Source: Bacteroidales bacterium
GTDB taxonomy: Bacteria; Bacteroidota; Bacteroidia; Bacteroidales; JAFGUD01
NCBI GenBank assembly: GCA_016936595.1
Contig: JAFGXO010000043.1
Coordinates: forward strand, 1 to 33,714
Reading direction: 5' to 3'
Length of the DNA: 33,714 bases
The notes under the pieces are model-generated. The model worked only from the letters and a program-made list of their open reading frames with translations. It had not been told where the DNA came from and made no database searches. A program made the translations under genes and the position numbers. Of the stretch, positions 25,520-33,714 are shown piece after piece. Position 1 is the first letter of the stretch. Every line of letters begins with the position of its first letter.

Positions 25520-27745
25520 CTATTGTTTTTTTCCTTGTTTATTAATGTAATAATATATTGTATCATTAGTTGATGTTACAAGACAGATAAATGCTTTTCC
25601 GTTTATAAAAGATTCATTTCCTTTATACATGTTTATATAATCAAAATCATACATTGGAGGAATTATAATATTCATTAAGGAGTCAACATATCCGTATTTT
25701 CCGTTTGCAGCATTATGAGGTTCAAACGTATATTTAAATAGCTTTAGTCCATCGGAATATCTACGCATACTGATAAAATAAGCAGCAGAATCTTTTAATA
25801 TATCTTCCTGAACTTTTGTTAAATAAGAGCTTTTATATTGTTTTGCTTCGTTATATTTTTTATAAGCCAACGAATCAAAAGAAGATTTAAAATTACTTCC
25901 AAATGATATTTCAGATTTTCTGATAACAACATTTCCCGGAGTGTAAGTTAACGCACGATTAAAAGCACTAATTGCAGTATCGATAAGATGAATTTTATTA
26001 TACGTTATACAATCAAGAATCGCAACTCCTTCATTAAAAGCAATATTTGCGGGTTTTACAGGAAATAATACTTCGCTTGAGGTATTAACTATAACCGAAT
26101 TGTTACTTGTTGATTTTTTATTAAAAGAATTTGAGACAATTTCGGGTAAATTTGATTTTTTTATAGCAAAACCAACAATAATAAGTAAAATTAACAATAG
26201 AGCAACAACAAAATAAAATCGTTTTAAAGATTCGTTTAATTTTTTCTTTGTGCTTTTTTCTTTAATAGTTGAATATGCTGCCATATAGGCAAAGGGGGCA
26301 AATAGAACATTTGCTGGTTGTAAAAACGCAGCCTCAAAAAATTTATTTCCGCGTTTTAAATATTTAGCGTTTTTCAGCTTAAGCTTGGTGTTTTTATCTG
26401 ATTTATCTAAGTTTATTGCTTTTTCATAATTAATTATTGCATGATCCGGAATATCATTTTTTACTTGATTATCCGCAAGTGTTTCATAATATTTTTTTGC
26501 TACAACTTTGTTTTCATTGTCAGTATGATAAGATTTTTCGTAAAAAACAACAGCTTTGGCTATATTATTTCTAATAAAATGCAAATCACCTTCGAGTTCA
26601 TATAAAAACGCTTCAGTTTTTATTTTGCAATTTTTTAGAGATTTGTCTATTTCTTTTATTTTTAGATGTAAAATTTTATCAAAATCTGATTTTTGCATTA
26701 ATTTTTCATACATAAAAACTGCAATCATGTGATTTTTATGCACTTCGTGTGATTTTGCTTTATAAAAAAGAGTAAGCGTAGGTAAATTGTCAATATCAAT
26801 TTCATCAAAAGCTTTGGTCCAGTCTTTTTTTGAATTTATTTCTGCTATATCTTTTTTATGCTCATCTAACAAATTTTCGGCAACAGATTTTAGTCTGTTA
26901 AAAGTTGCAACATAATCAACATAAGATAATTTTTTAGCAAGCAATGGTTCAGGATTATTTTTTTTAACAGAAATGTCTAAATCTTTTTCTTCATCGTGAG
27001 TATCTTCTGTTTTTTCTACTTCATCTTTTTCTTCATCGTGGGTATTTTCTGTTTTTTCTACTTCATCTTTTTCTTCATTGTGGGTATTTTCTGTTTTTTC
27101 TAATTCTTCTTCAGTATGGTCTTCAACTATTTTTTTGTCTGTATCTTCAATAAGTTCAAAAGGAGTAAAAACTTCTTCTTCTTTTTGTTCATCATCAGAA
27201 TTAAAAGAATCGTCAATAAGCTCAAAATTTGGAATATTTTCACTAACCACAACCGACGAAATTTCTGTTACTTCTGAAGTTTCAACTTCATCATATTCAA
27301 TAAACCATTTTTTAAATAAATCGTATTTATTTGCAAGTTCTACAAGGTAATTTCCGTCTAAAAGTTCAATATTTATACTGTACAAATCTCTCTGTTTATC
27401 TATCCAATTGAGCCACCATTTTAGTTCTTCTTCGTTTAATACATAAGGCATACAAACAACCCACGAATAAATTTTTTGTTTTGAATTTTCTTTGTCCTTT
27501 ACAAAACTATTAAACGAATTACGTATTTGCCCCTTTCGAGAACTATTAAGATCATTATCAAAAAATTTTGGCAGAAAAACTATCGTATTCCGTCGGGATT
27601 TATATGTTGCGAAGTTGCTTGTTAAAACAATATCTTTCCCTGGATAGTGTTTGTCTAAAATTTCGGTACAAAATTCCACGAAAACGTCACGCGAAAAATG
27701 TTTTCCACCGTGTAAATCGGTGAACTTTTGCCAATTATCTTGCAT
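25520..27745 (-). CDS. Chimeric membrane protein: nuclease-like N-domain, acidic repeat linker, TPR-like, TM, WG-like C-domain
   Basis: The domain order is unusual. Residues 1-150 resemble the Mrr-like PD-(D/E)xK domains found at the front of conflict-system proteins: GQIRNSF (72-78), WVVCMPYVLNEEELKWWLNW (95-114), IELLDGNYLVELANKYDLFKKWF (126-148) and a possible catalytic K60 in LPKFF. The acidic partner residue usually before it is not obvious, so activity may be lost. Residues about 150-260 are an acidic low-complexity linker with a 14-residue tandem repeat. Residues about 270-460 look TPR-like (AVVFYEKSYHTDNENK, AIINYEKAINLDKSD). One membrane helix lies at about 510-528. The outer part ends in a WG-repeat-like segment (GKYGYVDSLMNIIIPPMYDFDY, 682-703). 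I do not know a named family; the role is unassigned. Confidence 0.7.
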   Translation of the reverse strand: MQDNWQKFTDLHGGKHFSRDVFVEFCTEILDKHYPGKDIVLTSNFATYKSRRNTIVFLPKFFDNDLNSSRKGQIRNSFNSFVKDKENSKQKIYSWVVCMPYVLNEEELKWWLNWIDKQRDLYSINIELLDGNYLVELANKYDLFKKWFIEYDEVETSEVTEISSVVVSENIPNFELIDDSFNSDDEQKEEEVFTPFELIEDTDKKIVEDHTEEELEKTENTHNEEKDEVEKTENTHDEEKDEVEKTEDTHDEEKDLDISVKKNNPEPLLAKKLSYVDYVATFNRLKSVAENLLDEHKKDIAEINSKKDWTKAFDEIDIDNLPTLTLFYKAKSHEVHKNHMIAVFMYEKLMQKSDFDKILHLKIKEIDKSLKNCKIKTEAFLYELEGDLHFIRNNIAKAVVFYEKSYHTDNENKVVAKKYYETLADNQVKNDIPDHAIINYEKAINLDKSDKNTKLKLKNAKYLKRGNKFFEAAFLQPANVLFAPFAYMAAYSTIKEKSTKKKLNESLKRFYFVVALLLILLIIVGFAIKKSNLPEIVSNSFNKKSTSNNSVIVNTSSEVLFPVKPANIAFNEGVAILDCITYNKIHLIDTAISAFNRALTYTPGNVVIRKSEISFGSNFKSSFDSLAYKKYNEAKQYKSSYLTKVQEDILKDSAAYFISMRRYSDGLKLFKYTFEPHNAANGKYGYVDSLMNIIIPPMYDFDYINMYKGNESFINGKAFICLVTSTNDTIYYYINKQGKKQ
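26975..27100. repeat. Three tandem 42-bp in-frame repeats
   Basis: Units at 27059-27100, 27017-27058 and 26975-27016 encode EKTENTHNEEKDEV, EKTENTHDEEKDEV and EKTEDTHDEEKDLD (residues 216-257 of the chimeric protein). The units are nearly identical at DNA level, so copy number may vary by slippage without a frameshift because 42 is a multiple of three. Confidence 0.9.
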
Positions 27746-27821
27746 TTATGTAGTGTTGTGTGTGTTAAGAAAACAAAATTAAACATTTTTTTTTGATTAT
27801 CGAACAGTTATTTATTTTTTT

Positions 27822-27862
27822 GTAAACTACTGTTTACTTTTAAAAGATAAACTACAGTAGTT
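27822..27862. repeat. Pair of nested palindromes in the divergent promoter region
   Basis: GTAAAC-TACT-GTTTAC (27822-27837) and AACTAC-A-GTAGTT (27850-27862) are each self-complementary, and AACTACTGT (27825-27833) also pairs with ACAGTAGTT (27854-27862). They lie between the divergent chimeric-protein gene and CPBP gene, upstream of the latter's promoter. An operator or hairpin is possible. Confidence 0.6.
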
Positions 27863-27906
27863 CAACAAATTAAGAATAAGGTTTAAAAATATTTTTTTTT
27901 ATAATA

Positions 27907-27937
27907 TTGATCAATTATAAAACAAATTGTACATTTG
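27907..27937 (+). promoter_or_regulatory. Bacteroidota-type promoter of the CPBP protease gene
   Basis: TTG at 27907-27909 is followed after exactly 20 bp by TACATTTG at 27930-27937, matching TTG-N20-TAnnTTTG. The -7 box ends 18 bp before the ATG at 27956. A TTG at 27935 that could be read as a start lies inside this -7 box, so it is not the start. Confidence 0.85.
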
Positions 27938-27955
27938 CAGCAAATTATTACAAAA

Positions 27956-28897
27956 ATGAACGCAACAAAATACAAGGTTAGAGATAATTTTAACAGCTTT
28001 CATCCGCTCACAAAATTGATTTTTGATGTTCTTTTAATATTTCTTTTTTTTCTGATTTCATTCGGTTTAGGTGCTTTTATTATGGCAAAAGCTTATAACA
28101 TGGGTATTTCAGAGTTTTTTCAAAATTCAGGACTTGATGGAGATATTTCTATTTTGCGTTCAACACAAATACTCTACACTTTAACTCTTTTTTTAGTTCC
28201 GGCTTTGCTGATAGCGTTTTTTTACAACAAGAATCCGTTAAAATATATTGGTTTAACAAAATCGGCTATTCCGGCAAATTACCTAAATGCATTTATGGTA
28301 ATAATTTTTGCTTTTCCGGTTGTAAACGCACTTGCTGCAATAAACGGCAGTATTAATTTGCCGGCAGCCTTATCGGGTATTGAAAATTCTATGATAGAAA
28401 TGGAGGCAAAAGCAAAACTGGTTACTGAAAAACTTCTTTTTGTTGATTCTACTAAACTTTTGTTCTTAAATTTGTTAATGATTGCTCTTTTGCCGGCAAT
28501 GGGCGAGGAGTTTATTTTTAGAGGTATTTTTCAAAAACATTTTATTCAACTAACTAATAATGAGCATATTGGAGTTTTATTAACAGCTTTTATTTTTAGT
28601 GCTATTCACTTACAATTTTTAACCTTTTTCCCTCGCTTATTTCTTGGTGTAATTTTAGGTTATTTGTATGTTTGGAGTAAGTCGTTATGGTTACCAATTG
28701 TTGCCCACTTTGCTAATAATGCAATTGCTGTTATTTTAGTTTATTATTCTTATGTTAACAATTTATCGTTAGATAAAGATATTGAAGAAATTGGCACTAA
28801 CCCTAAAACGTTTATTTTTGGGATAATAGGTTTGGTATTTTTAAGCCTTACGATGTATTTTATTAAACGTTCTGAAGCAAAAAAATTAAATCCCTAA
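27956..28897 (+). CDS. CPBP-family intramembrane glutamic protease (CAAX prenyl protease 2/abortive-infection type)
   Basis: The family is defined by four conserved motifs, visible here as EEFIFRG (E184, E185, R189), FSAIH (H218) and AHFANN (H251, N254-N255), set in about eight membrane helices. Members are glutamate-dependent intramembrane proteases; roles in prenyl-protein processing, bacteriocin immunity or surface protein maturation are known for different members, and no substrate can be deduced here. The 313-residue length from the ATG at 27956 is typical. It is monocistronic with its own promoter, and its last 12 bp overlap the 3' end of aroA on the opposite strand. Confidence 0.9.
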   Translation: MNATKYKVRDNFNSFHPLTKLIFDVLLIFLFFLISFGLGAFIMAKAYNMGISEFFQNSGLDGDISILRSTQILYTLTLFLVPALLIAFFYNKNPLKYIGLTKSAIPANYLNAFMVIIFAFPVVNALAAINGSINLPAALSGIENSMIEMEAKAKLVTEKLLFVDSTKLLFLNLLMIALLPAMGEEFIFRGIFQKHFIQLTNNEHIGVLLTAFIFSAIHLQFLTFFPRLFLGVILGYLYVWSKSLWLPIVAHFANNAIAVILVYYSYVNNLSLDKDIEEIGTNPKTFIFGIIGLVFLSLTMYFIKRSEAKKLNP

Positions 28898-30088
28898 TTT
28901 TTCATATTCGTTCCAAAAATTGGGATAGGATTTTTCTACGCAGGTTTTATCATTTATTGAAATTATTTTTTCTTTTGAAAATAAACTGCATGCCATTGCT
29001 ATCCTATGATCGTTATAGGAATTTAGAACTGCAGAAAAATTTTCAATTTTTCGTTTTTCGCCCTTCCATTCAATCGCCCCGGAATTTTGAGTGTAAATAA
29101 TGTACCCGAAATTTTCTAAACATTCTTTTATCGCATGTATTCTGTTTGATTCTTTTATTTTAAGGTTTTCTAAACCTGTAAGTTTAAATTTTATTCCTAA
29201 TAAACATAAATTAACCGATAATGTGGGCATTAAATCGGGTGTGTGCTTTAAGTTTTGTTCAAAATAATCAACTTTGGGTTTAGATATTTTTGATATTTTT
29301 ACTCCTTCTTTTTCAAATAAAGAATTAACCCCCAACTGTTCATAAATTTTCAACAAACAACTATCTCCCTGAATACTATTAGAATTGAGTAAAGGTAAAA
29401 AAAACTCTATATTTATAAATAAAGTTGCAAATGCATACCATATTGCAGAAGCCGACCAATCTGCTTCGACTGAAATTTGCTTTGGGGCTTTTAATTTTTG
29501 ACTTGGAACAAATATAAAATTTTCTTTGGCAGTAAAACTTGCTCCAAAAATATTAAGGAGTTTTAATGTCATCTCTATATAGGGAGTAGAAGTTTGTTCG
29601 CCAACAATGTTAATTTTTAAGCCATTTTTAAAAAAAGGTGCTACTAAGAGAAGAGATGAAATAAATTGACTGCTTTTTTGGCTGCTCAAAGTTACTTCTC
29701 CTCCTGAAATTTTTTTGCCATTTATTTTCAAAGGAGGAAATCCCTTATTTTCAATGTATTTGATATTTGCACCTATTGATAAAAGAGCATCTACAAGTTC
29801 ATCAATGGGTCTTTTTTTCATTCTATCGTCGCATAAAAGTTCATAACTGCCATCTAATGTTGATAAAAAAGAAGTTAAAAACCTGTATGTTGTTCCTGCA
29901 TTTTTTAAATTAAAAGAATATAGCTCTTTTTTAATATTAATTTCATTTAACACAAATTGTAAAAGTTTCGTATCGTCTGCTTCTGAAAGATTTAAAATTT
30001 TTGCGGCATCAAAACACAATCTATTTAATATTAAAAGTCGGTTAGATATACTTTTTGATGCCGGTAAATTAATGTCTATCGTTTTCAA
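28886..30088 (-). CDS. aroA: 3-phosphoshikimate 1-carboxyvinyltransferase (EPSP synthase)
   Basis: This enzyme joins shikimate-3-phosphate and PEP in the sixth step of the shikimate pathway. Motifs are LPASKSISNR (8-17, K12 and R17 at the shikimate-phosphate/PEP site), NAGTTYRFLT (63-72), SSQKSSQFISSLLL, TPDLMPTL, KESNRIHAI and NDHRIAMA. The two-domain length of 400 residues is slightly shorter than E. coli AroA (427) but normal for this lineage. It is transcribed away from an upstream repeat region of 106 bp. The C-terminus overlaps the convergent CPBP gene by 12 bp, so no terminator lies between the two stops. Confidence 0.96.
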   Translation of the reverse strand: MKTIDINLPASKSISNRLLILNRLCFDAAKILNLSEADDTKLLQFVLNEINIKKELYSFNLKNAGTTYRFLTSFLSTLDGSYELLCDDRMKKRPIDELVDALLSIGANIKYIENKGFPPLKINGKKISGGEVTLSSQKSSQFISSLLLVAPFFKNGLKINIVGEQTSTPYIEMTLKLLNIFGASFTAKENFIFVPSQKLKAPKQISVEADWSASAIWYAFATLFINIEFFLPLLNSNSIQGDSCLLKIYEQLGVNSLFEKEGVKISKISKPKVDYFEQNLKHTPDLMPTLSVNLCLLGIKFKLTGLENLKIKESNRIHAIKECLENFGYIIYTQNSGAIEWKGEKRKIENFSAVLNSYNDHRIAMACSLFSKEKIISINDKTCVEKSYPNFWNEYEKLGI

Positions 30089-30096
30089 TGATTTTT

Positions 30097-30166
30097 GAGT
30101 TTGTCGAGTTATCGAGTTTGTTGAGTTTATTGAGTTTATTGAGTTTATTGAGTTGTCGAGTTTGAC
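30097..30166. repeat. Minisatellite of GAGTTTATT-type 8-9-bp units
   Basis: Eight consecutive units: GAGTTTGTC, GAGTTATC, GAGTTTGTT, three identical GAGTTTATT, GAGTTGTC and GAGTTTGAC. The array begins 9 bp upstream of the aroA start codon (minus strand), within its leader or promoter. An adjacent stretch (30167-30194) has repeated CCTAATTC/CCTTAATTC words. Confidence 0.95.
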
Positions 30167-30194
30167 GTATTCCTTAATTCTTATCTCCTAATTC

Positions 30195-31904
30195 CTATTG
30201 ATCAAGTCGTTTTATAAGTTTATTATCTTTATATTTAGCTTTAAAAGTAACTGCTCCTTGAATATCCCATTTAGTATAAACCCCCTGTAATAAACCAAGT
30301 TTATAAGTTTTTTCCGTCTCAGGACGACCATTTATATACCAACTTTTCCAATCTCCATGAGGCAGTCCATTTTGATAATTTTCCTCTCTAACTTTTTGAC
30401 CACCTTCGGTAAAATATATCCATTTTTTGTCTTTTAATCCGTTTAAATAATACCCTTGAACTAACATATTTCCGACATCATCGTACTCAATATAAGCACC
30501 ATTTTTAATTCCGTTAGCATAAACAATTGTGAGAGTTGGTACACCCCTGTCAGTAAAATACTGACAAACACCATCATATTGATTGTTTTTATAATTCAAC
30601 ACTTGTGTTTTATAACCTTGTTGATTAACAGTAATCCATTGTCCGGTCATATTTCCATTTTCAAAAAAACCGGTAGTCTCTGGTTTTCCATCTTCAAAAA
30701 ATCTTTTCCATTCTCCATTTTCAACATCATTCAAATATTCGCCGTAGTAATAAATATTCCCATTTTCAAAATAAACAGTCCATAAACCATTTTTCATTCC
30801 GTTTTCGTAAATCCCCTTTTTCCAAACTGAGCCATTATCATACCACCAAGTCCATTCTCCTGACATCTTTCCATCTTTATAAAAACCTTGATTTCCTTTA
30901 TTTCCATTAGCCTGATAATAAATCCATAAACTGTCTTGAACATCATTTTTAAAATAACCTTCCATATCTTTGTATCCATTGCCAAAATACCAAATAGCGT
31001 ATCCATTTTTTAAATCGTTTTTAAAAGAAACGGAGGATTCAAGAGTACTATCTATAAAATAACGTTTATGTACTCCATGTTTTAATCCATTTTTAAAGCC
31101 ACCTTGCCAATAAACCGAACCCGATTCGTAATAATATGTCCACAAACTATCTCTTTGTCCATTTTTCATTCGTCCTTCGGCTAGCAAAAGACCATCTTCC
31201 GAAAATTCATTGTAAACTCCATTTTCGTAATTTAGCACACTTTTCATATTTCCCGAAGGATAATAATCTAACCATTTTCCTGTTCTAAAATTAAAAGTAT
31301 AACTGCCTAAAGATTTCAACTTTCCATTCTCATAATATTCTTTCCAAAAGCCGTCTTTCATTCCATTTTTTACTGCTCCTTCTTCTGCAACATTTCCATT
31401 TAGATGATAATATTTATAATAACCCTCTCCGTTTAAAACCAGAGTATCACCATTCAAATCCCACACTGTAAATATTTGAGAAGAATCATCATTAAAAAAT
31501 AATTCCGTTCGTTGTTTTTGTCCATTATTATACCAAAAAGTCCATAAACTATCTGCCTGATTATCTTTAAAATAACCTAATAGTGATATTTTTCCATCAA
31601 TAAACCATTCGGTGTACTCCCCCACTCTTTCAGCTATGTGTATAGTTCCCTCGGTTCTTTTATTTCCATTTTGATAATAATATGTAACCAAGCCAAAAAT
31701 TTTATCTTCTTTAAATTCAACAGTTTGAGCCAATGATCCATCTATATTATAAAACCTCCATAATTGATCTTTTAAGCCATTTTTTATTATTCCTTTTCGC
31801 TTAATATTTCCGTTACTATAGGTAAAACTAACCGTATCTATTGTTTGACCAATTGTTGAAATTGATGCTAAAAGAAAAATCATTAAAATTTTTATAATTT
31901 TCAT
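30195..31904 (-). CDS. Secreted protein of about 20 MORN-like (MORN_2/YwqK-type) repeats
   Basis: A signal peptide (1-19) precedes about twenty 23-residue repeats of the form NGxxxxxGxYKNGxxxGxWxxYYxNG, for example NGNVAEEGAVKNGMKDGFWKEYYENGKLKSLGSY. Repeats cover about 25-560 of the 569 residues. These repeats match the toxin-antitoxin YwqK/MORN_2 family, but proteins with this many copies and a signal peptide are common in Bacteroidota and are not antitoxins. The likely location is periplasmic or outer-membrane-associated; function unknown. The repeats are too divergent to give DNA-level tandem repeats. The gene stands alone between aroA and the divergent mutA. Confidence 0.85.
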   Translation of the reverse strand: MKIIKILMIFLLASISTIGQTIDTVSFTYSNGNIKRKGIIKNGLKDQLWRFYNIDGSLAQTVEFKEDKIFGLVTYYYQNGNKRTEGTIHIAERVGEYTEWFIDGKISLLGYFKDNQADSLWTFWYNNGQKQRTELFFNDDSSQIFTVWDLNGDTLVLNGEGYYKYYHLNGNVAEEGAVKNGMKDGFWKEYYENGKLKSLGSYTFNFRTGKWLDYYPSGNMKSVLNYENGVYNEFSEDGLLLAEGRMKNGQRDSLWTYYYESGSVYWQGGFKNGLKHGVHKRYFIDSTLESSVSFKNDLKNGYAIWYFGNGYKDMEGYFKNDVQDSLWIYYQANGNKGNQGFYKDGKMSGEWTWWYDNGSVWKKGIYENGMKNGLWTVYFENGNIYYYGEYLNDVENGEWKRFFEDGKPETTGFFENGNMTGQWITVNQQGYKTQVLNYKNNQYDGVCQYFTDRGVPTLTIVYANGIKNGAYIEYDDVGNMLVQGYYLNGLKDKKWIYFTEGGQKVREENYQNGLPHGDWKSWYINGRPETEKTYKLGLLQGVYTKWDIQGAVTFKAKYKDNKLIKRLDQ

Positions 31905-32085
31905 AATAATTAAATTATTTGCTGTTAATCAAATTGTTAAATATATTTTTTAAACGAAAATCACTAATATTTTTTATAAAGATGATTTAAAACATCTAAA
32001 TTTTTTTATAAATTTGAAAAAAATTGACTTCAATCATTTTACAAACGTAAAAAAATAGCTTACATTGCAAAAAAACATTAATAGT

Positions 32086-33714
32086 ATGAACAAACTATTT
32101 TCTGAATTTGATTCAGTTAAAACCCAAGATTGGCTCGAAATAATCAAAAAAGATTTAAAAGGAGCCGACATCAAAAAACTGATGCGAAAAACTATAGATG
32201 GACTTTATTTTGAGCCTTTTTATAGAAAAGAAAACACTGAAAACTTATCTACAATCAACTCATTACCAAATCAATTTCCTTTTTTAAGGGGCTACAAAGA
32301 AAATAATGATTGGTTAATTAGACAAGATTTTTTGTTTGAAAATATTCAAAAAGCCGGCAAAGATGCAAAAAAAGCCTCCAAAAAAAATGTAAACTTAATT
32401 GCTTTTGATTTCGGTGAAAAATTTAATCTTTCGGAAACTGATTTTTCAAAGCTTATTGAAAGTTCTAATAATATAGCTTTTAATGCTTTTGAAAACATAG
32501 AAGAAGCATATTTTTTACTCCAAAAACAAAAAATAAAATTAAACTTTGCTTTTTTTAATTACGACCCAATTACCTACAAAACTTTTACCGGAAATCATTA
32601 CAAAGAAATGAAAGAAACCTGGGATAATGTTGGTAAAATGCTTAAAAATGAGCAAAAAGGCGTAAAAACTATTGGTATAAACCTACATCACTTTGCTAAT
32701 GCCGGAGCAACTCCTGTAATGCAACTTGCTTTTGGATTATCAATTGCTGCCGAATACATGAATTTTGCAACCGAAACAAAAATTCCTTTAAAAAATGTTA
32801 TCGACAACCTATTTTTTAATATAGCCTTTAGTTGCGATTATTTTATGGAAATTTCAAAAGTGAGAGCTTTCAGATATCTTTTTGCAAAACTTATTGAAGG
32901 TTTTGACAGCAACTTGAAAAATGAAGCTAAAACTTTCATTCATGGTATTACAACTCGCAGAAATAAAACAATTTACGATGCTCATGTAAACATGTTACGC
33001 ACAACTATTGAAATGCTTGCAGGTGTTGTTGGTGGCGTTGATTCTTTTACTACCGAACCTTTTAACTCAGTGTTTGCAAACCCGAACGAGTTTTCGCATA
33101 GAATTGCTGTTAATCAACAATTTGTGATTAAAGAAGAAGCCTATACCGACAAAGTAGCTGACCCTTCAGGCGGTTCATATTATGTTGAAAATCTTACGGT
33201 TAAATTGATTGATGAAGCTTGGAAATTATTTTTAGAAATTGAAGAAAAAGGTGGCTATTGTGATGCTCTAAAAAATAATTTTATTGCCGATTTAATAGAA
33301 GAAATTGCTCAAAAAGAAAATAATTTAGTTGAAACCGGAAAAATTGCTATTCTTGGAACTAATAAATATCCAAATCAAACCGAAAATTTATCAAAATTAA
33401 ATGTAAATAAACCTATTGATATTTCGGATATTAAGCACAATAATACACATTTTAAAACCCTTAAAATAAACAGATTAGCCGAAAAATTTGAAGATTTAAG
33501 AATGAAAACCGAAAAATCTGAAAATATTCCGGTTGTATTTTTATTTACTTACGGAAACAAATCAATGCGTAGAGCAAGAGCCGATTTTGCCGGAAACTTC
33601 TTTGCCGTTGCTGGTTTTAAAGTAATTGATAATTTGGGTTTTGATGAAATAGAGACAGGAATTTCAAAAGCAAATGAATCAAATGCTGATATTATTGTTC
33701 TTTGCAGTAGCGAT
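32086..33714 (+). CDS. mutA: Methylmalonyl-CoA mutase small (beta) subunit, MutA, partial
   Basis: The frame is open from the ATG at 32086 to the window edge (543 codons) with no stop, so the protein is truncated only by the window; the full family length is about 615-640. MutA is the non-catalytic subunit of the adenosylcobalamin-dependent succinyl-CoA/methylmalonyl-CoA mutase used in Bacteroidota propionate and succinate metabolism. Typical segments are INLHHFANAGAT, RRNKTIYDAHVNMLRTT, AGVVGGVDSFTTEPFN and DPSGGSYYVE (near residue 358). The C-terminal part (from about 480) is a cobalamin-binding-like fold, but the DxHxxG motif of the catalytic subunit is not visible, consistent with MutA. 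mutB is expected just beyond the edge. Confidence 0.95.
   Translation, partial: MNKLFSEFDSVKTQDWLEIIKKDLKGADIKKLMRKTIDGLYFEPFYRKENTENLSTINSLPNQFPFLRGYKENNDWLIRQDFLFENIQKAGKDAKKASKKNVNLIAFDFGEKFNLSETDFSKLIESSNNIAFNAFENIEEAYFLLQKQKIKLNFAFFNYDPITYKTFTGNHYKEMKETWDNVGKMLKNEQKGVKTIGINLHHFANAGATPVMQLAFGLSIAAEYMNFATETKIPLKNVIDNLFFNIAFSCDYFMEISKVRAFRYLFAKLIEGFDSNLKNEAKTFIHGITTRRNKTIYDAHVNMLRTTIEMLAGVVGGVDSFTTEPFNSVFANPNEFSHRIAVNQQFVIKEEAYTDKVADPSGGSYYVENLTVKLIDEAWKLFLEIEEKGGYCDALKNNFIADLIEEIAQKENNLVETGKIAILGTNKYPNQTENLSKLNVNKPIDISDIKHNNTHFKTLKINRLAEKFEDLRMKTEKSENIPVVFLFTYGNKSMRRARADFAGNFFAVAGFKVIDNLGFDEIETGISKANESNADIIVLCSSD

Noticed and set aside
27935-27955. TTG start of the CPBP protein seven codons upstream
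   Set aside because: The codon lies inside the -7 promoter box, so transcription would start too late to include it; the ATG at 27956 is a better start.
30794-31006. A 70-residue minus-strand frame
   Set aside because: It lies inside the MORN-like gene in another frame and mirrors its repeat composition; no independent support.
30195-31904. YwqK-type antitoxin of a toxin-antitoxin system
   Set aside because: The repeat family matches, but the protein is secreted and about 20 repeats long, and no toxin gene adjoins it.

Overview
The window is a stretch of ordinary-looking chromosome from a very AT-rich member of the Bacteroidota, most likely the Bacteroidales or a close relative. The evidence is lineage-specific: a fused MurF-alanine racemase, several promoters of the form TTG-N20/21-TAnnTTTG (the Bacteroidota housekeeping pattern), DUF5723-type outer-membrane protein, many short-leader lipoproteins, a reg_prop/Y_Y_Y signalling protein, and a methylmalonyl-CoA mutase small subunit. 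No insertion sequence, phage gene, CRISPR array or rRNA was seen.

Layout, left to right. (1) 75-2986: a secreted serine hydrolase carrying a leftover GH3 C-terminal-like segment, tail-to-tail with a GT4 glycosyltransferase. (2) 3200-7813, plus strand: rpoN, a small polytopic membrane protein and murF-alr, closely spaced. (3) 7865-11886, minus strand: a Na/Pi-cotransporter-like protein with its own terminator, the initiator tRNA-fMet with a promoter and terminator, an extended SDR epimerase and a lipoprotein. (4) 12011-18627, minus strand: a DUF5723-like barrel and lipoprotein pair, a 921-residue anchored propeller protein with a small membrane protein in front, then a SPOR lipoprotein. (5) 18714-24210, minus strand: a three-gene operon of a SiaC/DUF1987 phosphoprotein, a UbiD decarboxylase and a propeller-sensor/SpoIIE phosphatase. 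(6) 24416-33714: a WecA/TagO-type sugar-phosphate transferase, a chimeric nuclease-like/TPR/TM/WG protein, a CPBP protease, aroA, a large MORN-like repeat protein, and the start of mutA, which runs off the window.

How the genes fit together. Much of the window concerns the envelope: peptidoglycan precursor synthesis (murF-alr), undecaprenyl-linked glycan initiation (WecA-like), glycosyltransfer, a SPOR lipoprotein and outer-membrane proteins. The most interesting region is the siaC-ubiD-SpoIIE operon. It pairs a predicted phospho-switch protein, with the conserved phospho-acceptor Thr at residue 68, with a transmembrane propeller phosphatase that could dephosphorylate it, and puts a UbiD decarboxylase between them. 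No SiaB-type kinase is in the window. The second candidate for novelty is the 741-residue protein at 25520-27745, whose N-terminus resembles the PD-(D/E)xK-like domains of defence proteins but is tied to a membrane anchor.

All family assignments come from reading motifs by eye. No database search was run.
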